A DNA stretch of 64,000 bases, taken from Rhodoblastus sp. 17X3. GTDB taxonomy: Bacteria; Pseudomonadota; Alphaproteobacteria; Rhizobiales; Beijerinckiaceae. The stretch is from positions 1 through 64,000 of the forward strand of contig NZ_JASHHX010000022.1 in assembly GCF_030056575.1 (NCBI RefSeq), given 5' to 3'. Of the stretch, positions 29,168 through 46,562 are shown in pieces; position 1 is the stretch's first letter, and each line of letters begins with the position of its first letter. The notes below the pieces were generated by a model. It ran no database searches and was not told the origin of the DNA. It saw only the letters and a list, made by a program, of their open reading frames with translations. The position numbers were made by a program, and so were the translations under genes.

Positions 29168-29572
29168 ATGCTGACGCGTCGCGGTTTCGCTTCCTGCGCC
29201 TTGTGCGCGCTGACCGGATTCGCCGCGACGTCGGTCGAGGCCGAGGGCCCGGCGCCGGCGGGGATCAAAAGGGAAATCCTCAAGAGGATGGACGGGCCGA
29301 CGTCGGACTACGAGACGATCATCGCCGCCGCGGAGATCGCGCCGGGCTTCACAGTGCCCCGGCACATTCATCCGGGCATTGAATCCGCCTATATCGCCGA
29401 GGGCGGGGGCCTGTTCACGGTTGATGGCGAAGACGCGCGCGAGATCAGGGCTGGCGATGTCGCCCAGGTTCCGCCGCGGCGGCCGCATATGCTCAAGAAC
29501 GGCGACAAGCCGACCCGGATCATCTCGACCTATATTCTCGAGAAGGGCCAGCCGCTCTCGATACCGGCGTGA
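29168..29572 (+). CDS. Tat-exported cupin-domain protein
   Basis: A 134-residue protein. The N-terminus T-R-R-G-F-A-S-C-A-L-C-A-L is a twin-arginine leader. The body is a single cupin: motif 1 carries H-I-H-P-G-I-E-S-A-Y (metal ligands) and motif 2 G-D-V-A-Q-V-P-P-R-R-P-H-M. It would bind a metal in the periplasm; the substrate is unknown. It stands alone on the + strand before rplK. Confidence 0.83.
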   Translation: MLTRRGFASCALCALTGFAATSVEAEGPAPAGIKREILKRMDGPTSDYETIIAAAEIAPGFTVPRHIHPGIESAYIAEGGGLFTVDGEDAREIRAGDVAQVPPRRPHMLKNGDKPTRIISTYILEKGQPLSIPA

Positions 29573-29599
29573 GGGGCGGCGTATTTCTTCGTCTTTTCC

Positions 29600-29626
29600 T
29601 TGCCAAGGCGGATGAATCCGTATAGA
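29600..29626 (+). promoter_or_regulatory. Possible promoter of rplKA
   Basis: TTGCCA (29600-29605) and TATAGA (29621-29626) are separated by a short 15-bp spacer (CTTGCC would give 16). It lies between the cupin gene and rplK, where a promoter is needed. Confidence 0.4.
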
Positions 29627-29743
29627 CACCCGCAACCTTCACACTGAAGGCGCATCTGCGGGAGGCTCTCCGGTCGCCAGCCGGGTTCCGGGCCGCACCG
29701 CAAACTGCAACCCGCGCGGGACGGATGGTCCGTCTACCGCGCG

Positions 29744-29779
29744 TTTTTGTTTTGGCCCCAGCTGGGGCTGAAACAAAAA
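29744..29779 (+). other. Long hairpin in the rplK leader
   Basis: GCCCCAG/CTGGGGC is a perfect 14-base palindrome (29755-29768) extended by TTTTTGTTT on the left and AAACAAAAA on the right, giving a stem of about 17 pairs. It ends about 21 bases before the rplK ATG. It could be the L1 autoregulatory site of this operon or a leader stem that controls access to the ribosome site. Confidence 0.6.
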
Positions 29780-29800
29780 AACCCAATGGGAGCAGCCATT

Positions 29801-30229
29801 ATGGCAAAGAAGATCACGGGTTACGTGAAGCTTCAGGTCCCGGCCGGCGCAGCGAATCCTTCGCCGCCGATCGGCCCCGCGCTGGGTCAGCGCGGCCTGA
29901 ACATCATGGAATTCTGCAAGGCGTTCAACGCCAAGACGGCGCAGATCGAGAAGGGGACTCCGATCCCCGTCATCATCACCGCCTATGCCGACCGCAGCTT
30001 CACCTTCGAGATGAAGCAGCCGCCGGTCACGTTCTTCCTCAAGAAGGCGGCCAACATCAAGTCCGGCTCCAAGACCACGGGCCGCGGCTTCGTTGGCAAG
30101 GTGACCCGCGAGCAGATCCGCGAAATTGCGGAGAAGAAGGCGGCGGACCTCAATTCGCATTCGATCGAATCGGCCATGGCCATGATCGAAGGCTCCGCCA
30201 AGTCCATTGGCCTTGAGATCGTGGGATAA
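29801..30229 (+). CDS. rplK: 50S ribosomal protein L11
   Basis: A 142-residue L11 of standard length, with [31 protein letters not shown] as the N-terminal domain and a C-terminal rRNA-binding domain. It forms the GTPase-associated centre stalk base. GGGAG precedes the ATG. rplA starts 4 bases after the stop. Confidence 0.98.
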   Translation: MAKKITGYVKLQVPAGAANPSPPIGPALGQRGLNIMEFCKAFNAKTAQIEKGTPIPVIITAYADRSFTFEMKQPPVTFFLKKAANIKSGSKTTGRGFVGKVTREQIREIAEKKAADLNSHSIESAMAMIEGSAKSIGLEIVG

Positions 30230-30233
30230 GACG

Positions 30234-30932
30234 ATGAGCGGCAAGAGAATCGTCAAGGCCCGCGAGGGCATCGAGCGCACCAGGCTTTATCCGGTCGGTG
30301 ACGCCATCAAGCTCGTCCGCGAGCGCGCCAGCGCGAAATTCGACGAAACCGTCGAAATCGCCCTGAATCTCGGCGTGGACCCCAAGCATGCGGACCAGAT
30401 GGTGCGCGGCGTGGTCAACTTGCCCAACGGCACCGGACGCACTCTGCGCGTCGCTGTCTTCGCGCGCGGCGCCAAGGCTGACGAAGCCAAGGCGGCGGGC
30501 GCGGATGTGGTCGGCGCGGAAGAGCTGGTCACCGCCGTCCAGGGCGGCACAATCGATTTCGATCGCTGCATCGCCACGCCGGACATGATGCCGCTGGTCG
30601 GCCGTCTCGGAAAGGTGCTCGGTCCGCGCGGCTTGATGCCGAACCCGAAGGTCGGCACCGTCACCATGGACGTCGCCGCCGCTGTGGCCGCCTCCAAGGG
30701 CGGCGCTGTCGAGTTCCGCGTCGAAAAGGCCGGCATCGTGCAGGGCTCTGTCGGCAAGGCCTCGTTCGGCGAAGAAAAGCTGGCGGAAAATATCGCCGCT
30801 TTCGTCGATGCGGTCGTCAAGGCCAAGCCGGCTGGCGCGAAGGGCACTTACCTGCAGCGCGTCGCCTTGTCCTCGACCATGGGTCCAGGCGTCAAGGTCG
30901 AGCCGGGCTCCATCGTGATCGCCCAGAACTGA
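30234..30932 (+). CDS. rplA: 50S ribosomal protein L1
   Basis: A 232-residue L1 of full length with the conserved P-N-P-K-V-G-T-V-T region and an N-terminal K-R-I-V-K-A-R-E-G segment. It binds 23S rRNA in the L1 stalk and classically represses its own rplKA mRNA. A 12-bp hairpin follows within 10 bases. Confidence 0.98.
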   Translation: MSGKRIVKAREGIERTRLYPVGDAIKLVRERASAKFDETVEIALNLGVDPKHADQMVRGVVNLPNGTGRTLRVAVFARGAKADEAKAAGADVVGAEELVTAVQGGTIDFDRCIATPDMMPLVGRLGKVLGPRGLMPNPKVGTVTMDVAAAVAASKGGAVEFRVEKAGIVQGSVGKASFGEEKLAENIAAFVDAVVKAKPAGAKGTYLQRVALSSTMGPGVKVEPGSIVIAQN

Positions 30933-30937
30933 TTGAG

Positions 30938-30968
30938 CAAGCGGCGCGATTTATGGTCGCGCCGCTTG
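30938..30968 (+). terminator. Hairpin after rplA, weak terminator
   Basis: A perfect 12-bp stem (30938-30949 with 30957-30968) with a 7-nt loop starts 6 bases past the rplA stop. No clean T-run follows (only AATTT), so termination may be partial and feed rplJ. Confidence 0.55.
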
Positions 30969-31174
30969 ACAATTTAAAAAATATGTTGTCGCCCCCTCTT
31001 GGCAGGTGCGGCGAGAGTGTTTACAAGACACGTTCCTGGCGGCGGATTCGTCGCCTGTTTTTGGGCATGTCGCCGCGATCATTTTCCACGCCCTGGAAAG
31101 ATGATGTGTTGAAAGGGAATTTGGGACGCGTTGACCGCTTCGGCCCGTTCGTCCCGAGTATTTGCTGCTTCACG

Positions 31175-31195
31175 AATTGACCGATCGGTTCAATT
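31175..31195. other. Near-perfect palindrome in the rplJ leader
   Basis: AATTGACCGATCGGTTCAATT is symmetric except for one missing base in the left arm, around a CCGATCGG centre. It could be a protein-binding site or an RNA hairpin. Confidence 0.4.
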
Positions 31196-31570
31196 TCGCG
31201 CCATGTTCAAAGAAATTCAGCTTCCGCCGGGCTCGGAATTTTTGCGTTCCGGGTTTTGGCGGTGGGTAGGCCGGAGGCTCCGTTTCGCCCCTGGGGGTGA
31301 GGCGTTGTCCTTTCCGGCCATGTCCTGTCCGAGACTGCCGGCGCTTTGGCCTTGTGCAAAAGCTTAATTGTCCGCCCATTCTGTTCATTCAGGAGAGGCG
31401 AGCGGCCAGCATAGACGGGGAAAGACCGGATTTCCGGAGGCTGCGGCCTTCGGCGTGTTTGGTTCGAACCCTCTGATCCACAGGGGCGCGCCGCCTGGCG
31501 CCGCCTTCGTGGGGACAGGCTTTTCGGCGCCGCATGGCTTTCGCCTTGCGGCATGTCGGCAACCGGCGAG

Positions 31571-31618
31571 GCCCATGGGGCGTTCGAAAGAGCGCCCGTC
31601 CAAGACGGGCTATGGGTC
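31571..31618. repeat. Dispersed palindromic repeat, copy in the rplJ leader
   Basis: It contains GGGCG/CGCCC and CCCGTC-CAA-GACGGG hairpins and the tail CTATGG, matching the unit at 8471-8507 with a few small insertions. The repeat is therefore dispersed and not peculiar to the hydrogenase genes. Confidence 0.7.
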
Positions 31619-31642
31619 TTCGCTCATTGAAGTGAGAGCACT

Positions 31643-32158
31643 GTGGACAGAGCGGAAAAGAAAGAAGCGGTAGCCACACTGCACGACGTCTTCTCGAAGA
31701 CGGGCGTGGTTGTGGTTGCGCGTTATTCCGGCCTGACCGTCGCGCAGCTCCAGAACCTGCGCAAGCAGGCGCGGGCAGCTGGCGCGAGCGTTCAGGTCGC
31801 CAAGAACCGCCTTGCCAAGATCGCCCTCGAAGGCACTGACGTCGCCTCGATCGGCTCCCTGCTCAAGGGACCGACCCTGATCGCCTATTCGGACGATCCG
31901 GTGGCGGCGCCCAAGGTCGCGGCCGCGTTCGCCAAGGATTTCGACAAGTTCGTCATCCTCGGCGGCGCCATGGGCGCGACCGTCCTGAACCCGGATGGTG
32001 TGAAGTCGCTTGCGACCATGCCCTCCCTCGACGAACTGCGCGCGAAGCTGGTTGGCCTTATCTCGGCCCCGGCGACCAAGATCGCGCAGCTCTCGACCGC
32101 GCCTGCGGCCAAGCTGGCGCGTGTGTTCGGGGCTTACGCCAACAAGGATGCGGCCTGA
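31643..32158 (+). CDS. rplJ: 50S ribosomal protein L10
   Basis: A 171-residue L10 with the N-terminal [16 protein letters not shown], a central K-N-R-L-A-K-I-A rRNA-binding segment and the C-terminal helix that carries L7/L12 dimers. The start is GTG at 31643 after a GAGAG ribosome site. The ORF is of normal length. Confidence 0.97.
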   Translation: MDRAEKKEAVATLHDVFSKTGVVVVARYSGLTVAQLQNLRKQARAAGASVQVAKNRLAKIALEGTDVASIGSLLKGPTLIAYSDDPVAAPKVAAAFAKDFDKFVILGGAMGATVLNPDGVKSLATMPSLDELRAKLVGLISAPATKIAQLSTAPAAKLARVFGAYANKDAA

Positions 32159-32214
32159 TCCTGGCCCGGCATTGAAAATCATCGAACCAAACCCAAGATA
32201 TACAGGAACTGAAA

Positions 32215-32592
<378 letters not shown>

Positions 32593-32629
32593 TTATGCCT
32601 TCGAGGGTTCCGGCCCTCTAATGAAAAAG

Positions 32630-32656
32630 ACGGCTCCGGGGTTTCCCCGGGGCCGT
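32630..32656 (+). other. Hairpin between rplL and rpoB
   Basis: A 12-bp GC stem (32630-32641 with 32645-32656, one T-G pair) has a TTT loop and no T-run. In E. coli this interval holds an attenuator and an RNase III site that lower rpoB relative to rplL; this stem may do the same. Confidence 0.55.
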
Positions 32657-32815
32657 CGCGGCCGTGACGGGGACGAGTTCGTCGTGACGGTTTCGAAGAG
32701 GTGGGGAGGCCTCCGATCCTTCCCAGGAATATGCGCGGATTTTCCGCGCGTCCCGGCGACGCCGGGGAGGCGAGAGGCATTTCAGCCCGCCTGAAAATGA
32801 GGGACGAGGAGCGAT

Positions 32816-36949
<4,134 letters not shown>

Positions 36950-37074
36950 TTAAAGGGGAGGCGCTGACGCCTCTCTTTCCGCCAAGACGGGAGGCGAAGG
37001 CGCCTCCCGGAAGCGCCCAAATTTGGAGCGGGATTCCGCCGCAGCCGCCGGAATCGCCAGCCCAGGAGACAGTG

Positions 37075-41280
<4,206 letters not shown>

Positions 41281-41286
41281 TCAAGC

Positions 41287-41314
41287 AAAAGGCCGCCTCT
41301 CGGGGCGGCCTTTT
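41287..41314. terminator. Bidirectional terminator between rpoC and hpnJ
   Basis: A GGCCGCC/GGCGGCC stem is flanked by AAAA and TTTT, giving 11 pairs. T-runs lie on both strands, so it can end both rpoC (+) and the convergent hpnJ (-). Confidence 0.88.
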
Positions 41315-41369
41315 CATTTTGAACCAAGTTTGAAAACGCTCGGAAAGCGCGTCCCGCTGGAGACGCGAC

Positions 41370-42800
41370 TCAGCCGTGAACGGCCTGCTTGCGCTCGCGC
41401 AGGAACTGGAAGAATTCCACGCCTTCGCGCAGGCGGCGCTTCATCATGGCGCGGTCGCGGACCATCTCGTTGACGATCGAGGCAATCTTACTCGGGCGGA
41501 AATAGAACTGGCGATAGAAGGTCTCGACGGCGTCGAAGATTTCCTTGTGGCTCAGGTCGGGATAATGCAGCGGCGCGATCTGAACGCCGTTCTCGTCCAC
41601 CAGTTCGGCGTTGGCGCTGTCGAGCCAACCGTTTTCGAGCGCCTGGTCATAGAGGAAGGTGCCGGGATAGGGCGCGGCAAGGGACACTTGCAGAGTGTGC
41701 GGATTGACCTCCTTGGCGAAGGCGATCGTCTCCTTGATTGTCTCGCGCGTCTCGCCGGGCAGGCCCATGATGAAAGTGCCGTGGATGGCGATGCCGAGTT
41801 CGCGGCAATCCTTGGCGAATTGCTTCGCCACCTCGACGCGCATGCCCTTCTTGATGTTGTGCAGGATCTGTTGATTGCCGGATTCATAACCGACCAGCAG
41901 CAGCCGCAGGCCATTGGCGCGCATCACCTCGAGCGAGGCGCGGGGCACATTGGCCTTGGCGTTGCACGACCAGACGACGCCCAGCTTGCCGAGTTCTTTT
42001 GCAATGGCTTCGGCGCGGGGCAGGTCGTCGGTGAAGGTGTCGTCGTCGAAGAAGAATTCCTGCACCTGCGGGAAGTTCTCCTTGCACCATTTGATCTCCT
42101 CGATCACATGCGCGACGCTGCGGGTGCGGTAGCGATGGCCGCCGACGGTCTGCGGCCACAGGCAGAAGGTGCAGCGCGACTTGCAGCCGCGCCCCGTATA
42201 GATGGAAATATAGGGGTGCCTGAGGTAGCCGATGAAATAGTTCTCGATCTTCAGGTCGCGCTTGTAGACGGGTGAAACGAAGGGCAGGGAATCCATGTCC
42301 TCGAGGATCGGCCGCTCGGGATTGTGATGGATGTTTCCATCGGCGTCGCGCCAGGAGAGGCCGAGAATGTCCTTCCAGTCCTTGCCGTCGGCGACGTCCT
42401 TGACAGTGAAATCGAATTCGTTGCGGGCGACGAAATCGACGCAGGGCGCGTCCTTCAGGCTGCCGGCGGCGTCGACCGCCACCTTGGCGCCGATCAGGCC
42501 GACCTTGAGGTTTGGATTGGCGGCTTTCAGGGCCTGGATGCATTTCACATCCGATGCGAAGGACGGCACCGAAGTATGCACGATGACCAGGTCGAAATCC
42601 TTGGCCTGCGCGACGACTTCGGCGAGGCTGGTCTTGTGCGGCGGGGCGTCGATCAGCTTGGAGTTCTCCACCAACGCGGCGGGCTGGGCCAGCCAGGTGG
42701 GATACCAGTAGGAGGCGATTTCGCGCCGCGCCTGATAGCGCGAGCCGGCGCCGCCATCGAATCCGTCAAAAGAAGGCGCTTGCAAAAAGAGAGTGCGCAT
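41370..42800 (-). CDS. hpnJ: Hopanoid biosynthesis radical SAM protein HpnJ
   Basis: A 476-residue enzyme with an N-terminal cobalamin-binding-like (Rossmann) region (about 1-150) and a radical SAM core with C206, C210 and C213 (CxxxCxxC). The start F-L-Q-A-P-S-F-D-G-F-D-G-G-A-G-S-R-Y-Q-A and the later P-T-W-L-A-Q-P are typical of HpnJ, which acts on the polar side chain of bacteriohopanepolyols. It indicates a hopanoid producer. It is not next to other hpn genes here. Confidence 0.87.
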   Translation of the reverse strand: MRTLFLQAPSFDGFDGGAGSRYQARREIASYWYPTWLAQPAALVENSKLIDAPPHKTSLAEVVAQAKDFDLVIVHTSVPSFASDVKCIQALKAANPNLKVGLIGAKVAVDAAGSLKDAPCVDFVARNEFDFTVKDVADGKDWKDILGLSWRDADGNIHHNPERPILEDMDSLPFVSPVYKRDLKIENYFIGYLRHPYISIYTGRGCKSRCTFCLWPQTVGGHRYRTRSVAHVIEEIKWCKENFPQVQEFFFDDDTFTDDLPRAEAIAKELGKLGVVWSCNAKANVPRASLEVMRANGLRLLLVGYESGNQQILHNIKKGMRVEVAKQFAKDCRELGIAIHGTFIMGLPGETRETIKETIAFAKEVNPHTLQVSLAAPYPGTFLYDQALENGWLDSANAELVDENGVQIAPLHYPDLSHKEIFDAVETFYRQFYFRPSKIASIVNEMVRDRAMMKRRLREGVEFFQFLRERKQAVHG

Positions 42801-42924
42801 TCGGTCCCGCTCCGCCTAAGCTATCTGAAAAATAGAAAATTCTCGCGCCACAAAGCCCCGCAATCGCGGCCATTCCGTGGCGGCATGTCCATGTTCAACG
42901 CGTCTTAAACAACATCGCGCCCGA

Positions 42925-43122
42925 TCAATCAATCGCGGGGTCGTTTTCGCCGGGAACAGCCAGGTCGACGACGGGCGCATGGTGGCAAAGAAAGCGCGCC
43001 AGCACGGGGCCGACGAGGATGACCACAAGAACGCGCGACGTCTGCAAGGCCATGACGGAGGACATGTCGCGCGTGGCCGGAGCCGCGATGATGGCGACTG
43101 CATCGATCCCGCCTAGGCTCAT
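42925..43122 (-). pseudogene. Remnant of an AbrB-family membrane transporter
   Basis: About 65 codons on the minus strand, beginning A-M-S-L-G-G-I-D-A-V-A-I-I-A-A, then S-V-M-A-L-Q-T-S-R-V-L-V-V-I-L-V-G-P-V-L-A-R-F, resemble the last repeat of AbrB/PF05145-type permeases. The upstream part of the frame (43123-43257) is not of that family, and no start or ribosome site fits, so the rest of the gene appears lost. It occupies most of the 450-bp space between hpnJ and the threonine aldolase; the rest of that space shows nothing further. Confidence 0.55.
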
Positions 43123-43250
43123 CGCTCCTGTCCAATCTCCTCGCGCAGGACGCCAGTCCGATCGAGACGCCGGCAGCAGCCCTAACAAAATGAAATTGTC
43201 GGGAAGCGAGGGCTTGTCCGGGGCGTGAGGATCGGGGCAGACTCGCAGCC

Positions 43251-44300
43251 ATGACAAAGCCCCTTCAGCAATTTGCGAGCGACAATTACGCGGGCGTCTG
43301 CCCGCAGGCCTGGTCGGCGATGGCGGAAGCCAATCGGGGCCATGCGGCGGCCTATGGCGAAGATGTCTGGACGCATCGCGCGTCCGACGCCTTCCGAGCC
43401 CTGTTCGAGACGAATTGCGAGGTGTTTTTCGCCTTCAACGGCACGGCCGCGAACGCCCTCGCGCTTGCGGCGCTGTGCCAGTCGTTCCACAGCGTAATCT
43501 GCTCCAGCGTCGCCCATGTCGAAACCGATGAGTGCGGCGCGCCGGAATTCTTCTCCAACGGCTCGAAGCTGTTGGTCGCGGCGGGCGAGAACGGCAAGCT
43601 CACGCCGCAAGCCGTGCGGGCTTTGGCGACGGGCCGTTCGGATATTCATTTTCCCAAGCCGAGCGCCGTGACGATCACGCAGGCGACGGAAACAGGCCAG
43701 GTTTATTCCATCGCTGAAATCAAAGCGCTTTCAGCCGTCTGCCGAGAACTTGGCTTGCGCCTGCACATGGATGGGGCGCGTTTCGCCAACGCTTGCGCGA
43801 CGCTGGGCTGCACGCCGGCGGAACTCACCTGGAAGGCGGGCGTCGACGTGCTCTGCTTCGGCGGGACCAAGAACGGCATGGCCGTGGGAGAGGCGATCCT
43901 GTTCTTCGATCCGCGCCTTGCTGAAGATTTCGATTATCGCTGCAAACAGGCGGGACAACTCGCCTCGAAAATGCGGTTTCTGGCTGCGCCATGGGTCGGC
44001 ATGCTGGAAAGCGGCGCCTGGCTTTTCAACGCCGCCCATGGCAACGCCTGCGCCAAACGCCTGGAGGCCCAGATCGCCGACATTACGGGCGTCGCGCCGC
44101 TGTTCCCGGTCGAGGCCAATGCGGTCTTTCTCAGCGCCAGCCCGGGGGTCCTGGAAGGATTGCGGCAAAGAGGGTGGCGCTTCTACACCTTCATCGGCGG
44201 CGGAGGTCGCTTCATGTTCGCCTGGGACGCCGATCCCGGCCGCGTCGATGCGTTGGCCGCCGACATCCGGGAGTTGGCCCGCATCCATCCGGGCGGCTGA
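43251..44300 (+). CDS. ltaE: Low-specificity L-threonine aldolase
   Basis: A 349-residue PLP-dependent enzyme of the beta-eliminating lyase/threonine aldolase family. Lys207 in F-G-G-T-K-N-G is the Schiff-base lysine, D174 in H-M-D-G-A-R contacts the cofactor, and the N-terminal F-A-S-D-N-Y-A-G-V-C-P segment is family-typical. It cleaves threonine or allo-threonine to glycine and acetaldehyde. In an organism with a serine cycle it would connect to the glycine pool. It is convergent with glsA, 15 bases apart. Confidence 0.88.
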   Translation: MTKPLQQFASDNYAGVCPQAWSAMAEANRGHAAAYGEDVWTHRASDAFRALFETNCEVFFAFNGTAANALALAALCQSFHSVICSSVAHVETDECGAPEFFSNGSKLLVAAGENGKLTPQAVRALATGRSDIHFPKPSAVTITQATETGQVYSIAEIKALSAVCRELGLRLHMDGARFANACATLGCTPAELTWKAGVDVLCFGGTKNGMAVGEAILFFDPRLAEDFDYRCKQAGQLASKMRFLAAPWVGMLESGAWLFNAAHGNACAKRLEAQIADITGVAPLFPVEANAVFLSASPGVLEGLRQRGWRFYTFIGGGGRFMFAWDADPGRVDALAADIRELARIHPGG

Positions 44301-44315
44301 CGACGCTTCGCCGGC

Positions 44316-45245
44316 TTACTCGCCGAAGATCGACCATTTCATCTTGCGCGCCAGTTTTTCCAGCGCGATGCGTCCGAGGTGCGAATTGCCGGTGGGGTCG
44401 AGCCCCGGCGCCCAGACCGCGATCGACGCGTGGCTCGGCGCCACCGCCAGAATGCCGCCGCCGACCCCGCTTTTGCCGGGCAGGCCGACGCGATAGGCGA
44501 ATTCGCCCGAGCCGTCGTAATGGCCGCAGGTCAGCATCAGGGCGTTGATGCGCCGCGCGCGCTCGGGCGAGATCATGCTGCAATTGGTGTCCGGATTGCG
44601 CCCGGAGTGGGCGAGGAAACGCCCGGCCAGAGCCAGCTGGCGGCAGCTCATGGCGATGGCGCAATGATGGAAATAGGTCCCCAGCACATAGTCCACCGGG
44701 TTCTGCAACACGCCGAAGCTCTTCATGAAATTGGCGAGGGCGACATTGCGGAAGCCGGTCGCCTTTTCCGAGCGCGCGACATGCTCGTCGATGTGAATGG
44801 AGTCGTCCTGCGCGGCGAAGCGGATGAAGCGCAGAATCTCGCCGAGCGCCTCGCGCGGCGGGTGGCCGGACAGGATGACGTCGGTCACGGCCAGCGCCCC
44901 GGCGTTGATGAAGGGATTGCGCGGCACGCCCTGTTCCAGCTCCAACTGGACGATGGAATTGAAGGCGTTGCCCGAGGGCTCGCGGCCGACGCGCTTCCAT
45001 AACTGGTCGCCGGCGACGCCCAGCGCGAGCGTGAGGGTGAAGACCTTGGAAATGCTCTGGATGGAAAAGGGAGTATCGCTATGCCCGGCGCAGGCGATTG
45101 ATCCGTCGGCGGCGGCGACAGCGAGCCCGAACTGGCCCGGATCGACATGGGCCAGTTGCGGAATATAGGTCGCGACCTCGCCGCGATCATCGCGGCGGCT
45201 CATCTCCTCGGCGATGTCGCGCACCACGGCGTCGAGTTGCGGCAA
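44316..45245 (-). CDS. glsA: Glutaminase
   Basis: A 309-residue serine-dependent beta-lactamase-fold glutaminase that converts glutamine to glutamate and ammonia. The S-I-S-K tetrad (S64, K67) and the later [12 protein letters not shown] and S-G-V-G-G-G-I motifs are present. TTG at 45245 is chosen: GGGAG lies 6 bases upstream and the length matches the family (about 308). A GTG start at 45290 would add 15 basic residues without family support. Confidence 0.88.
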   Translation of the reverse strand: MPQLDAVVRDIAEEMSRRDDRGEVATYIPQLAHVDPGQFGLAVAAADGSIACAGHSDTPFSIQSISKVFTLTLALGVAGDQLWKRVGREPSGNAFNSIVQLELEQGVPRNPFINAGALAVTDVILSGHPPREALGEILRFIRFAAQDDSIHIDEHVARSEKATGFRNVALANFMKSFGVLQNPVDYVLGTYFHHCAIAMSCRQLALAGRFLAHSGRNPDTNCSMISPERARRINALMLTCGHYDGSGEFAYRVGLPGKSGVGGGILAVAPSHASIAVWAPGLDPTGNSHLGRIALEKLARKMKWSIFGE

Positions 45246-45401
45246 TTCATTCTCCCTCGCGCCCTTGCGCCGGTCCCTGCGGGGCGCCACATGCTGGCCA
45301 AAGGCTAGCGGAAAACGTCCCGCCGCAATAGCGTCAGATCAAGGCGTTAAGACTGCGGAGACGATAATTCTTTCTTCCGTTTCGCCGTTCGAGGTTTTCC
45401 G

Positions 45402-46562
45402 TTGAGCGAGAACAATGACCATGGCGCGCCCGTAAAGACCGAAGCCGGTCTTGAGGTCGCCAAACCCGCGCGTTTGCCTGCGACTGTCCCGCAGACCGAG
45501 CAGGCGCCGGCGATTGTCGAACATCGCCCCCTGAGCCGGGGGTGGGTCTGGACGCGGCGCCTTGTCCTGCTCGCGCTGGTCGGCGGCGGCGCCGGCTTCG
45601 CCTTCTGGCAGGCGCATCGCGCGCCGGCGATTCCCGCCTGGATCGTCTATGGCAATGGCCGCCTTGAGGCGGACCCGATCGACATAAGCACCAAGTTCGC
45701 CGGCCGCATCGCCGAGTTGCGCGCCGATGAGGGGGCCAAGGTCGCCGCCGGCCAGATTGTCGCCGTGATGGACACCCGCGATCTCGCCCAGACCCTGCAA
45801 AAACAGCAGGCGCAGTTCCAACAGGCGCAAAAGGCCGTGGAGGAGGCGCAAGCCACGCTGGAGCAGGTCCGCAGTTCGGCCGTGCTCGCCCAGCAGCAGA
45901 TGGAGCGCGCCGAAAAACTGCTCGCCAGCGGCTTCACGACCCGCGAAACCTATGACCAGCGCAAGCAGTCGCTGGACTCCACGCGCGCGATCCAGATCGC
46001 TGCCGAGCACCGCGTCAACGAGGCGCAGAACGCCCTCAAGGCGGCGCAGCATGATTTCCAGCTAACCCAGGTCAATATTGACGACAACAAGCTGATCGCG
46101 CCGCGCGACGGGCGCATCGAATATCGCCTCGCCAATATCGGCGAAGTTCTGGGCGCGGGCGGCAAGGTCTTCACCATGCTCGACACGTCCTATGTCTATA
46201 TGGACGTCTATCTGCCGACCCTCGCCGCCGACAAGGTCAATGTCGGCGCCGACGCGCGCATATTGCTCGACGCTTTCCCTGACCGGCCGATTCCGGCGAA
46301 GGTCGCGTTTCTCGCGAGCAGGGCGCAATTCACGCCGAAAATGGTCGAGACCAAGAACGACCGCGACAAGCTGATGTTCCGCGTGCGCGTGAAGATCGAT
46401 CCCGACCTCGCCCGGGCCCATGCCGAGGAGGTGCGCAGCGGGTTGCCGGGCGTGGCCTATGTCAAGACCGACGCGGCGCAGCCCTGGCCGGCGTCGCTTC
46501 AGGGGAAGGCCCTCGAAGGGACCGCGCCCCCCGAGAACGCGCCACGGGATCGCAAGGAATGA
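45402..46562 (+). CDS. HlyD-family periplasmic adaptor of an ABC exporter
   Basis: A 386-residue membrane-fusion protein. One N-terminal transmembrane helix (about 50-68), a biotinyl-lipoyl-like beta segment (G-R-I-A-E-L-R-A-D-E-G), a long Gln/Ala-rich coiled coil (about 130-215), then a second lipoyl half (I-A-P-R-D-G-R-I-E). It resembles the YhiI/YbhG adaptors. The start is TTG at 45402 with CGAGG upstream; no better ATG is in frame. It overlaps the ABC gene by 4 bases. Confidence 0.87.
   Translation: MSENNDHGAPVKTEAGLEVAKPARLPATVPQTEQAPAIVEHRPLSRGWVWTRRLVLLALVGGGAGFAFWQAHRAPAIPAWIVYGNGRLEADPIDISTKFAGRIAELRADEGAKVAAGQIVAVMDTRDLAQTLQKQQAQFQQAQKAVEEAQATLEQVRSSAVLAQQQMERAEKLLASGFTTRETYDQRKQSLDSTRAIQIAAEHRVNEAQNALKAAQHDFQLTQVNIDDNKLIAPRDGRIEYRLANIGEVLGAGGKVFTMLDTSYVYMDVYLPTLAADKVNVGADARILLDAFPDRPIPAKVAFLASRAQFTPKMVETKNDRDKLMFRVRVKIDPDLARAHAEEVRSGLPGVAYVKTDAAQPWPASLQGKALEGTAPPENAPRDRKE

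Larger units (their letters stand above)
30969..31642 (+). promoter_or_regulatory. Long rplJL leader region without a gene
   Basis: About 670 bp with no supported coding sequence. It begins AT-rich (30969-30990), holds a near-perfect palindrome at 31175-31195, a GC-rich stretch, and one dispersed repeat copy (31571-31618). Ribosomal L10 operons are commonly regulated in the leader RNA by L10-L7/L12, so a structured leader is plausible. A TTGACA at 30966 has no matching -10 box. Confidence 0.5.

Noticed and set aside
29033-29635. Minus-strand frame opposite the cupin gene
   Set aside because: The + strand frame shows a Tat leader and both cupin motifs; the antisense product does not resemble any family.
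30966-30990. Perfect TTGACA (30966-30971) as a promoter for rplJL
   Set aside because: No -10-like hexamer occurs 16-18 bp downstream, and the TTGAC overlaps the right arm of the rplA hairpin.
31370-31642. Several short + strand ORFs in the rplJ leader
   Set aside because: They have no recognisable product, overlap in different frames, and the stretch is better explained as leader RNA.
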